Positions 6,773 to 14,606 of a stretch of DNA of 24,907 bases are shown here, piece by piece. The translations under genes and the position numbers were made by a program. Numbering within the stretch: the stretch's first letter is position 1; each line of letters begins with the position of its first letter. The notes under the pieces were generated by a model. That model saw nothing but the letters and a program-made list of their open reading frames with translations. It did no database searches and had not been told where the DNA came from. Source of the stretch: Candidatus Parcubacteria bacterium (lineage in GTDB: Bacteria; Patescibacteriota; Saccharimonadia; Saccharimonadales; Saccharimonadaceae); the NCBI GenBank assembly GCA_023432475.1, contig JAEYUN010000016.1:1-24907 (forward strand). The letters run 5' to 3'.

Positions 6773-9517
6773 ATGAGTACGCTTTTTTCCTGGCTGTTCG
6801 ACCTTCTGGCGTTATGGTATTTATGGATACCGGTAGTCGCCGTTTTAATGTACGCGGCATATCGTAACTATAAAAAGGCCGATGCCCTCGAAAGCACCGA
6901 GCATAAACTGTTGATACTTGAGATTCCGCGCGCTAATGACAAAAAAGAACTAGCGGCCGAACAGATGTTTGCCAGTCTGCATGGTATTCTGCGTGATAAA
7001 ACCGAACTACGCCTGAGCGGCGGATTGCAAGAACATATTAGCTTTGAAATCGCTACTATCGGCAAGCTAACCCGGTTTTACGTTTGGGTACCAAAGCATT
7101 TACAAAACTTTGTCGAAGGACAGATATATGCCCAATATCCGAGCGTGCAAATCCATGAAGCCGAAGAAGACTACACTAAGCGCCAGTTCAAACACGATGT
7201 TATCTATACCTCCGAGCTGACTCTAACCGACAACGAAATGTTACCGATAAAAACTTTCCAAAGCTTCGAAGTCGACCCACTTGCTGGCATCACAGCCGCC
7301 CTAGCTAAACTAGAAGACAGCGACGAAGAAGTTTGGATACAATTCCTAGCCCGTCCTATCGCCGACAGCTGGCATAAACGAGCGAGCGCTTTCGTGAGCA
7401 GTATTAAGAATGGTTCACCCTTGACAGGTGATCTGTTAGGCGGCTTTGGCGTATATATGCTGCGAGCCGTTGAAGCCTTATGGAAAGCCCCCGAAGATAC
7501 CGGTGGCAAAATGGCAGCGCCCAAAGAGCTTAGTGAGCGCGACAAGACTCGTATCGGCGAAATAGAAAATAAGTCAACCAAGCTCGGCTACCAAGTCAAA
7601 ATCCGCATTGCCTATTTGGGTGATAGCCAGGCATCTGCCAAATTGCGCATGCAGGCTATCGTCGGCGCCTTCAAGCAGTTCAACTCAACCAACTTGAACG
7701 GTTTCAAGATGTCAGGCGCGAGTTTTAAACAAGAAGAAATTAGCAAATACACCGCTCGCTTCTTTATAGACAAGGGCTTTATTCTTAACATCGAAGAACT
7801 GGCCAGTGTCTTCCATTTGCCTCATACCAATGTCGAAACGCCGAACATTGTTTGGGCTAACAGTAAAACCGCCGAGCCGCCGTCAAACTTACCGGTTTTA
7901 TCTGGCGACGCTAGTCTTGATCAACAAATTAGCGCCTTCGGACTGACCAATTTCCGTGGCGTTAACCAGCAATTCGGACTGTGGCGCTCCGACCGCTCAC
8001 GCCACGTTTACATTATCGGCCAGACTGGAACAGGGAAGAGCGGACTTTTGGAGCTCTTTACCCTCAGCGATATCTACCACAACGAAGGTTACGCTATTAT
8101 TGACCCCCACGGCGACCTGGCGGTCGACAACTTAAAGTTTATACCGCCGCATCGGGTAAAAGACGTGGTCTACTTTAACCCAGCCGACACAGCTTATCCG
8201 CTCGGTTTTAACCCGATGGAGGTTATTAACCCGGCCATGAAAAATAACATCAGCTCCGAGATTATTGGCGTTCTAAAACGAATGTTCGGTGAGAGCTGGG
8301 GTCCACGACTGGAATATATACTGCGCTACACTATTTTGGCTTTACTCGACCATCCAGGTAGTACTATGCTCGATATCACACGCATGCTGACCGACAAGAA
8401 ATTCCGCAAAGAAGTGTTGGCAACCTGTACCGACACGGTCGTAATGCAGTTTTGGAACATAGAATTCGCTAGTTGGAACGAAAAATTCCAAGCCGAAGCT
8501 GTCGCCCCGGTCCTTAACAAAGTCGGCGCTTTTACAGCCAACCCGATCATCCGTAATATAATCGGTCAGCCGACCAGCACCTTCAATATCCGTAAGATCA
8601 TGGACGAAGGTAAGATACTGATAGTCAATCTGTCCAAGGGTTTGATTGGTGAAGACAATGCCGCTATATTGGGTTCTTTCATCGTTACCAAGATCCAGCT
8701 AGCCGCAATGAGTCGTTCCGACATACCAAACGTCGAAGATCGTCGGCCTTTTTACCTCTATGTTGACGAGTTCCAAAACTTCGCAACCGACTCATTCGCA
8801 ACCATTTTATCTGAGGCTCGTAAATATGGTCTTAACCTAACCGTAGCCAACCAATACATCTCACAGATGCAGGAAAACGTCCGTGACGCCGTTTTTGGCA
8901 ACGTTGGTACCATGATATCGTTCCGTGTTAGCGCCGACGATTCACCAATCTTAGCCAAACAGTTCGAGCCGCAGTTTGAAGCGGGCGACTTACTACAGAT
9001 GCATAACCGGCACTTTATTATCAATATGGTCGTAAAAGGTGAAAAAGCCCCGGCTTTCAGCGCTACAACCCTGATGCTGCCGAACAGCCAAGGCGATAGC
9101 TTCACGGATATCGTTGAGCACTCGCGCAGCCTGTATGCCCGCAATCGACATGAGGTTGAAGAGGAAATCCGACAACTTATTACCCCACGAGTAAGTACCG
9201 ATCAGCCGGCTCAAACCCCCACACAAGCTAAAACCTGGCCAGTTCCACAAAGTGCCAAGGCTGTGAAAGAGCAGGGCACTAGCAGCCCTACTGAGACGCC
9301 TCAAGCCATGGACGTAGGCCACTCAGCCCTCGCAATCACCACCGACGAAACTGTCGACAAGCCAAAGCGAAAACGCAGTCGTTCACGTAAGAAAAAACAG
9401 GGAAGCGGAAGCTCGTCTAGCAGCCCTACCCTAACTACCCCGACTCCCGCCGCCGCACCTAAAACTGCTGCCGCCAACCAGTCCGATAACAGCGAATTAA
9501 GAATACGACACCGCTAA
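6773..9517 (+). CDS. Membrane-anchored VirD4/TraG-type ATPase
   Basis: A 914-aa protein. Residues about 5-30 are hydrophobic (membrane anchor), then comes a domain of about 330 residues of unrecognised type, then an AAA-like motor: Walker A GQTGTGKS at 416-423, PHGDLAV soon after, and Walker B FYLYVDEF with D665/E666, followed by LSEARKYGLNLTVANQYISQ, typical of TraG/VirD4/HerA-type DNA pumps. The last 120 residues are low-complexity, with a KRKRSRSRKKK patch and Ser/Pro/Ala-rich stretches, probably a flexible nucleic-acid-binding tail. Family members couple DNA or protein to type IV secretion channels. No other secretion gene is visible here, so the partner channel must lie elsewhere or be absent. 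The ribosome site is weak (GGTAG). Confidence 0.85.
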   Translation: MSTLFSWLFDLLALWYLWIPVVAVLMYAAYRNYKKADALESTEHKLLILEIPRANDKKELAAEQMFASLHGILRDKTELRLSGGLQEHISFEIATIGKLTRFYVWVPKHLQNFVEGQIYAQYPSVQIHEAEEDYTKRQFKHDVIYTSELTLTDNEMLPIKTFQSFEVDPLAGITAALAKLEDSDEEVWIQFLARPIADSWHKRASAFVSSIKNGSPLTGDLLGGFGVYMLRAVEALWKAPEDTGGKMAAPKELSERDKTRIGEIENKSTKLGYQVKIRIAYLGDSQASAKLRMQAIVGAFKQFNSTNLNGFKMSGASFKQEEISKYTARFFIDKGFILNIEELASVFHLPHTNVETPNIVWANSKTAEPPSNLPVLSGDASLDQQISAFGLTNFRGVNQQFGLWRSDRSRHVYIIGQTGTGKSGLLELFTLSDIYHNEGYAIIDPHGDLAVDNLKFIPPHRVKDVVYFNPADTAYPLGFNPMEVINPAMKNNISSEIIGVLKRMFGESWGPRLEYILRYTILALLDHPGSTMLDITRMLTDKKFRKEVLATCTDTVVMQFWNIEFASWNEKFQAEAVAPVLNKVGAFTANPIIRNIIGQPTSTFNIRKIMDEGKILIVNLSKGLIGEDNAAILGSFIVTKIQLAAMSRSDIPNVEDRRPFYLYVDEFQNFATDSFATILSEARKYGLNLTVANQYISQMQENVRDAVFGNVGTMISFRVSADDSPILAKQFEPQFEAGDLLQMHNRHFIINMVVKGEKAPAFSATTLMLPNSQGDSFTDIVEHSRSLYARNRHEVEEEIRQLITPRVSTDQPAQTPTQAKTWPVPQSAKAVKEQGTSSPTETPQAMDVGHSALAITTDETVDKPKRKRSRSRKKKQGSGSSSSSPTLTTPTPAAAPKTAAANQSDNSELRIRHR

Positions 9518-9629
9518 TTAGCAGAGTCCTCTGTGGCGCTGTTAAAGTTTAGCGACCTATTTTTCACATAGCTTATTAGTTATTTTGTTTTTGCCTATCA
9601 ACTAGTAAACCCTGACCAGTTTGACGCAC

Positions 9630-9647
9630 TAGAACAAATTTAGAACA
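9630..9647. repeat. TAGAACA-N4-TAGAACA element, left copy
   Basis: TAGAACAAATTTAGAACA: two TAGAACA units with an 11-base period. A near-identical copy lies at 10195-10212. Read on the other strand it fits GTTC-N7-GTTC. Confidence 0.6.
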
Positions 9648-10059
9648 GTACAAATTTGATAGCACTATAACTAAAGCGCCAGAGCCAACCAATCATACAA
9701 GTCAGCAAGTTGTAAAAAATGACGTATTAGGCGCGTTAAAAGGTGGTTTAAATAAACGTGCGAGAAGTCGTCAATGAAATCATGCAAAAAGGATCGACAA
9801 ACGCCGAGCAGAGAACGTATACATAGTCAACTTTACTGTATATATGCTGCGTCGCACAATATTTCTTTTACGTCTTGTATACAATGGCTAATAGTTAACT
9901 GTTTATACCACCCGTAGAGGGGTATTGACCACTATTGGTCTTGAATTTGCGTCATAACCTCTAGTGTTTCCGTACTCGCTATATTATTTTTATGCTATAT
10001 GATAGTCTTTTAACGCTAAGGTCCCTCAGTCGTTCTACCTACACTATATGTAGTAAAAC

Positions 10060-10068
10060 TTATCCACA
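10060..10068 (+). promoter_or_regulatory. Consensus DnaA box
   Basis: TTATCCACA is an exact match to the DnaA-box consensus. It is alone here, so it may be a chance occurrence or a titration/regulatory site rather than an origin. Confidence 0.35.
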
Positions 10069-10194
10069 CGTTTTATCAGCTTCATTTGACATATTTATAC
10101 AATTGTTTTTATATGCCCTGCTTTTTAGTTTTTGACATTTGTTTGAATTTGTTACTTCCCTATGTTTTTATATAGTTAATTTATTATTAATAAT

Positions 10195-10212
10195 TAGAAC
10201 AAAATTAGAACA
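10195..10212. repeat. TAGAACA-N4-TAGAACA element, right copy
   Basis: TAGAACAAAATTAGAACA differs from the copy at 9630-9647 by one base and keeps the 11-base period. It sits about 17 bases beyond the ftsQ stop codon. Confidence 0.6.
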
Positions 10213-10228
10213 CTATCATGAAAGGGCT

Positions 10229-11140
10229 CTACTTATAATATGCCTTGGAACTGACGCGCACATCAATATATTGCGGACGTAAACCCCTAGCATCAAAAAA
10301 ATTAACAGCGTTCACCACGTCGGTGGCTTGCCCTGCCGGGTCACGGTCTAGGTGTGTTCTGATTGCATATCCCCTACCCTCCAGGTAAAGGTCAACTTGC
10401 CTAGAAGTTCCTGCCGGCAATTCGACTTTAGAAATCACGTATCCCTTAGACTGAACCAAAGCCACTAATCGACCTATATAATAAAGCATCCGCTCCGAGG
10501 CGACCGCTCCGACATCTTCAGGGTTAATGCCGGTTTTATCCTCGACGACCAATGTCGGCTTAACTTGAGGGGGTCGAGTGAAAGCAACGCCATGTTCATC
10601 GATATAATAGGTTTTGCCCTGTAATGTCCAGGCAGCAACGGCCTGTCTAAGCATAGCTTCAGCCCTTGACGATTGAAAGATACCGCCTGGCTCAAGAGTT
10701 ATAGCCTTGATCTCCGGGTAGGCTGTTTGAACGCTAGCCAGCAGGCTACTGCGATTTAACGTAAAAAAGAAACGTTCTCCCGGCCGGGTAGACAGATAGT
10801 CCTCTATATTGGCTTTATAAGCCCGTTGTTCTGAGGCGGTCAGAGACGTGCTAGACGGAATTTCAACGGACCAGATAAACTGCCTTAGTAGTCCATAGAG
10901 TATGGCTATCGCCGGTAAACAACCTATCAGCAACCAGCCGATCTTCCGCCGGGTCAACCTAAGATCGTGGTGTTTTAAGCGATCAGAGCGCAGAGTTGCG
11001 TGCGATTCACTGGCCGCACGAACAGAATTCGACAACGAGCCGGTCATAGTCCGACTACGACGGTATATATAGGCGTCATTGTTATCGCTAATACGCGCTT
11101 TCCGAACTTGATCGTGCTGTTTCTTCTTAAACATCCCCAC
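10229..11140 (-). CDS. ftsQ: Cell division protein FtsQ/DivIB-like
   Basis: A bitopic division protein that bridges FtsL/FtsB and the FtsW-FtsI septal synthase. The 303-aa protein has a long, basic cytoplasmic N-terminus (about 65 residues, many Arg/Lys/Ser), one membrane helix (IGWLLIGCLPAIAILYGLL, about 68-86), then a POTRA-like start (FIWSVEIPSSTSLT) and a beta-rich region with YYIDEHGVAF, equivalent to the FtsQ 'D.G..F' segment. Sequence similarity in this family is low; the call rests on topology, that motif and position at the end of the dcw operon. The start is GTG 11140 with GGGAG six bases upstream; ATG 11134 would be too close to a ribosome site. It follows murG by 11 bases. Confidence 0.8.
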   Translation of the reverse strand: MGMFKKKQHDQVRKARISDNNDAYIYRRSRTMTGSLSNSVRAASESHATLRSDRLKHHDLRLTRRKIGWLLIGCLPAIAILYGLLRQFIWSVEIPSSTSLTASEQRAYKANIEDYLSTRPGERFFFTLNRSSLLASVQTAYPEIKAITLEPGGIFQSSRAEAMLRQAVAAWTLQGKTYYIDEHGVAFTRPPQVKPTLVVEDKTGINPEDVGAVASERMLYYIGRLVALVQSKGYVISKVELPAGTSRQVDLYLEGRGYAIRTHLDRDPAGQATDVVNAVNFFDARGLRPQYIDVRVSSKAYYK

Positions 11141-11151
11141 CTGCTACTCCC

Positions 11152-12303
11152 TTATTGCTCCGCTGCATTTAAAATAAGTTTTGCGGTGTCGAGTGCCGCA
11201 TTTGGCCGAGCGTGGCGAAGAAGTTTACGAGAAAGCTCACGAGCGATTTGATTGTCTGTTGTGATTTTTACTATCCAATCCAATAGAATATCTGGTTGAT
11301 CTTTTAGTTGTTTATCGCTCAGTACCACGGCTGCACCATTCGTCGACAGCTGCTCAGCATTTTTAACTTGGTCACTTAATGACGCTGATGGTATGATGAT
11401 GGCCGGTTTTGCTAATGCGGCTAACTCCTGAATAAATGTTGCGCTGGCTCGACTCACCACGACATCGGCAGCCCCCAGAACCTTAGCCATGTCTTTATAA
11501 ACAAACGGTACTATATGATAATCAGCATGACGCGGAGCTTTGGCGCTCACCTCATCAATATGCGTCTTGCCGGTAACATGGTAGACACCAACGCTGCGCG
11601 CTAACAATTCCGGGCCTATCAATGTCATAGCCTCGTTAATGTCACGCGAACCTAAACCTCCACCAGTTACGACGACTAGAGGCTTATCGATATCAACTAC
11701 GCCAATGTCGGCTTTAGCTTGGCGCTGCTCAGACCGCTCCAGCGGATGATAAGCGGCGTCTATCGGCACGCCGACATAAACTGCCGGTTTATTCTTGCTA
11801 TAACGATGCTCTGAGGGGAAACCTAAGGCTATGGCGCTCGCCCAGCGGGACAGGATTCGATTAGTCAAGCCAGGTCGGGCATCGGAATCATGCACGACTA
11901 GCGGTATTCGCCAAATATGCGCCGCCAGACCAATCGGTAAAGAAACGTAACCGCCTTTAGCAAAAACGACGTCGGGGCGCTGGCGGCCAATCAGCCAAAA
12001 ACTCTGGCAAACCCCAATAAAGGTTTTAACTATATCGATAAAGTTGCGTGACAAAGTCGGCCAATGTAGTAGTTGTTTGTGCCAAGCAATATCGTGATAC
12101 CGCCGGAGTTTGCCGGCTGTAATGGTACGAATTTTCACCGGTACAGCCGCCTGTTTCATAAGACCGATTGATTGGTCTAAAAAGGCCTTGTCGGTTACGA
12201 AAATAACCTCAAGAGTGTCGTCGAATCGGCTCAGCTCGTTAATAACGGCTAGAACCGGCGTAACGTGACCGCCCGAGCCGCCCCCGACGCTCAGTAGCCT
12301 CAT
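11152..12303 (-). CDS. murG: UDP-N-acetylglucosamine transferase MurG
   Basis: MurG adds GlcNAc to lipid I to make lipid II at the inner face of the membrane. The 383-aa GT-B protein opens with the donor/acceptor loop SVGGGSGGHVTPVLAVINEL and has FAKGGYVSLPIGLAAHIWRI with HDSDARPGLTNR, then VVTGGGLGSRDINEAM, and the UDP-GlcNAc pocket SRASATFIQELAALAKPAII with SDQVKNAEQL. ATG 12303 is backed by GGGAGG six bases upstream. This start lies inside ftsW: the two frames overlap by 65 bases, so translation is probably coupled. It is followed by ftsQ. Confidence 0.95.
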   Translation of the reverse strand: MRLLSVGGGSGGHVTPVLAVINELSRFDDTLEVIFVTDKAFLDQSIGLMKQAAVPVKIRTITAGKLRRYHDIAWHKQLLHWPTLSRNFIDIVKTFIGVCQSFWLIGRQRPDVVFAKGGYVSLPIGLAAHIWRIPLVVHDSDARPGLTNRILSRWASAIALGFPSEHRYSKNKPAVYVGVPIDAAYHPLERSEQRQAKADIGVVDIDKPLVVVTGGGLGSRDINEAMTLIGPELLARSVGVYHVTGKTHIDEVSAKAPRHADYHIVPFVYKDMAKVLGAADVVVSRASATFIQELAALAKPAIIIPSASLSDQVKNAEQLSTNGAAVVLSDKQLKDQPDILLDWIVKITTDNQIARELSRKLLRHARPNAALDTAKLILNAAEQ

Positions 12304-13552
12304 TTTTATCCTCCCGTTTGTTTATATCCTGATGAGTAGTATAGCGTGAAATCGCGAAAACCACACCCAGACCCAACATCGTAAATAGCAGGCTCGTACC
12401 CCCAAAACTTAAGAAAGGTAGCGTAACACCGGTCAAAGGTAGTACACCTATCATGGCGCCAATATTTACAACTACGTGGGTGGCAATCAGACCGAATACG
12501 CCTGCTACCATGAGCCTTAGGCTCGGATCTACCGTGGTATCCATTACTTTCAAAAGACGACGTAGTAGCGCTCCGAAAAGTACGATAATAATAATTACTC
12601 CAACAAAACCAAAAGTCTCGCCGTAAATGGCGAAGATTGAGTCGTTGAGAGCTTCCGGTAGGTAGCCAAACGCCTGCACACCCTGCCCTAGTCCTTTACC
12701 AAAAAAGCCGCCGGAGCCGAGAGCTATCAGGGCCTGATTGATATGGTATGACGAAGCATCAGATACATCAGCAGGACTGAGAAAAGTTAATACCCTTGCT
12801 ATACGATGCGGGGCTGTTACTATCAGTAATACGCCTGCAACCACGACGGCTATCGCTCCGATGCTCAGCCAACGCTTGTTGAGCCCGGCAGCATACAACA
12901 TGGCTAGCATTATACCGGCAAGAGTAATCCCCGTACCCATGTCTTTTTGGAAAACTATGATTAACAAAGCCGCTGCCCCGAACAATAACGCCATCGGCAA
13001 TACGGTTTCAGTTTGACTATTAATATTACCTTGTTGAACCCGCCGTCCCAGGAAAACCGCTCCGAACAGTATAAAGCCAAATTTTAGCAGTTCAGACGGT
13101 TGAAACGAACTGACGCCAAGATTAAACCACCGCACCGCACCGTTGGTCTTTATCACCAAGCCGCCGTCCATGAACAGCCCGAGGAAAGACAACACTAAGC
13201 AAGCTCCTAAACCGGCGATCAGTATATGCCCCGCCCAGCGACGCCAAAAAGCCGGCGGTACCATAGCTGTACCTATAAAGACTGTTAAACCGACGCCCAG
13301 GTTAAGCAGCTGGCGCTCCATAAAGTGGGTCGTATCGAGTGCGACGTTGCTATTGGCGTTGATAACTTCGACGCGTGCAGGGCTGATCGAATATAGTAAG
13401 ACCAAACCGATAAGCATTAAAAGACCGATGAACAATACGATTTGGTAATCCGGTCGGTGCCGACGAACTGACGGCAATGCGCTTGGCTTGTCGTTGTAGC
13501 CTGAAACGCTTTCGACACGACTTGAGCTGCGGCTGCTGCGTCGAAACCCCAC
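12239..13552 (-). CDS. ftsW: SEDS-family peptidoglycan polymerase FtsW
   Basis: FtsW is the septal glycosyltransferase that polymerises lipid II with its class B PBP partner. The 437-aa protein has a basic cytoplasmic N-terminus (about 35 residues) and about ten membrane helices. SEDS signatures seen: GAVRWFNLG with FQPSELLKFG, FQKDMGTG, YHINQALIALGSGGFFGKGL, LPEALNDSIFAIYGETFGF (with the conserved acidic residue) and GVLPLTGVTLPFLSFGGTS. The hydrophilic tail (DINKREDKNEATERRGRLGR) overlaps the murG start by 65 bases. The start is GTG 13552, one base after the mraY stop, with AGGAGG 11 bases upstream. RodA is the alternative, but the dcw position favours FtsW. Confidence 0.93.
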   Translation of the reverse strand: MGFRRSSRSSSRVESVSGYNDKPSALPSVRRHRPDYQIVLFIGLLMLIGLVLLYSISPARVEVINANSNVALDTTHFMERQLLNLGVGLTVFIGTAMVPPAFWRRWAGHILIAGLGACLVLSFLGLFMDGGLVIKTNGAVRWFNLGVSSFQPSELLKFGFILFGAVFLGRRVQQGNINSQTETVLPMALLFGAAALLIIVFQKDMGTGITLAGIMLAMLYAAGLNKRWLSIGAIAVVVAGVLLIVTAPHRIARVLTFLSPADVSDASSYHINQALIALGSGGFFGKGLGQGVQAFGYLPEALNDSIFAIYGETFGFVGVIIIIVLFGALLRRLLKVMDTTVDPSLRLMVAGVFGLIATHVVVNIGAMIGVLPLTGVTLPFLSFGGTSLLFTMLGLGVVFAISRYTTHQDINKREDKNEATERRGRLGRSRYAGSSRY

Positions 13553-13553
13553 T

Positions 13554-14594
13554 TTAGATATTTCCTCCTGCTAGCGCCAGCAATAAGCCGATAAAACCAA
13601 AGACTGCACCAATTACCCAAAAACGCATTGTCACTTTAGTTTCCGGCCAACCGACTGCTTCTAGATGGTGATGTAGGGGTGCCGATAGGAGCAGCTTGCG
13701 CCCCATAAATTTCTTCGATATCAACTGCACTAAACTCGAGCCGACCTCGACTACAAAAACTAGACCGATGATTGGAAGGAGCAATAGAGTATTAGTTAAC
13801 ATAGCTACAACGGCCAAGCCCATACCCAGCGCAAAACTACCAACGTCACCCATGAAAAACCGTGCCGGATAAATGTTGAACCAAATATAACTCAACAAAG
13901 TGCCGACGATCGTGAAACAGAAGGCTGCTATACCGTAGTTACCTTGCAGCAGCGCGATGATGCCAAAAAAGGCATAGGCCTGGGCGGCTAAGCCGCCTGC
14001 TAAACCATCGAGGCCATCACTTAAGTTAACGGCATTACCAGTAGCTATAATTGCAAAAGCTGTTAAAGGTACTATTAGCCAACCAAGCTCCCACTCGCCG
14101 ATGAACGGCACATGAACGGCGGTATAACCAAGTTTAACAAAGAAGTACCACGCCACTGCCGTAGCAATGAGCGTGATCAACAAGAATTTTATACTTGAAC
14201 GTAGCCCGCCAACACCCTGGCCGTTGCCTTTTATGTTGATAATATCGTCAATCAAACCGACTATAGCGCCGCCAGCTAGCGCTGCCAGTGGCAGCCAAGT
14301 TTGACCGCGGTCAAGGTTGAATATCAAGGTCACAGCGATGATTACGAAAACAAACACCATGCCAGCCATAGTAGGTATGTTGCGTCGGTGCTTAGCGGCA
14401 TGTAACTTGGAAAAAACCGGCAAAGCTTCGCCAGTGGTACTGGTGGTCCGAATTTTTTTCCAGAAACTATATTTGTATGCGACAAATGTATAAACCGGGG
14501 TTAGCGCCATCGTCAACATAAAAGCGCCGACTGCCATAGCGAATAGTTTAGCTAATTGTTCTGTCAGGGCCGCGACTTGCAAAACTTCTTCCAT
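13554..14594 (-). CDS. mraY: Phospho-N-acetylmuramoyl-pentapeptide transferase MraY
   Basis: MraY transfers phospho-MurNAc-pentapeptide to undecaprenyl phosphate, giving lipid I. The 346-aa polytopic protein shows family hallmarks: HRRNIPTMAGMVF (substrate loop), GLIDDI (aspartate pair for Mg2+), GNAVNLSDGLDGLAGG, FFMGDVGSFALG and the histidine motif APLHHHLE near the C-terminus. About ten hydrophobic segments are visible. ATG 14594 has GGAGA four bases upstream. It lies between ftsI (12-base gap) and ftsW (one-base gap). No murE, murF or murD genes lie beside it, unlike in most dcw clusters. Confidence 0.96.
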   Translation of the reverse strand: MEEVLQVAALTEQLAKLFAMAVGAFMLTMALTPVYTFVAYKYSFWKKIRTTSTTGEALPVFSKLHAAKHRRNIPTMAGMVFVFVIIAVTLIFNLDRGQTWLPLAALAGGAIVGLIDDIINIKGNGQGVGGLRSSIKFLLITLIATAVAWYFFVKLGYTAVHVPFIGEWELGWLIVPLTAFAIIATGNAVNLSDGLDGLAGGLAAQAYAFFGIIALLQGNYGIAAFCFTIVGTLLSYIWFNIYPARFFMGDVGSFALGMGLAVVAMLTNTLLLLPIIGLVFVVEVGSSLVQLISKKFMGRKLLLSAPLHHHLEAVGWPETKVTMRFWVIGAVFGFIGLLLALAGGNI

Positions 14595-14606
14595 GTTGTC
14601 TCCTTT

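Larger units (their letters stand above)
9518..10228. other. Gene-free AT-rich convergent region
   Basis: About 710 bases between the converging ATPase and ftsQ genes. I see no credible gene: one frame ending near 9780 is open for about 50 codons but has no start codon. Contents include an 18-bp tandem element near each end (9630-9647, 10195-10212), a consensus DnaA box TTATCCACA at 10060-10068, a GACCA/TGGTC hairpin near 9927-9940, a CTACA/TGTAG hairpin near 10040-10052, and long T-rich runs. No clear intrinsic terminator was found for either flanking gene. Confidence 0.6.

Noticed and set aside
9626..9782. Open frame of about 50 codons ending at a TGA near 9780
   Set aside because: No start codon and no ribosome site; composition is that of the surrounding AT-rich spacer.
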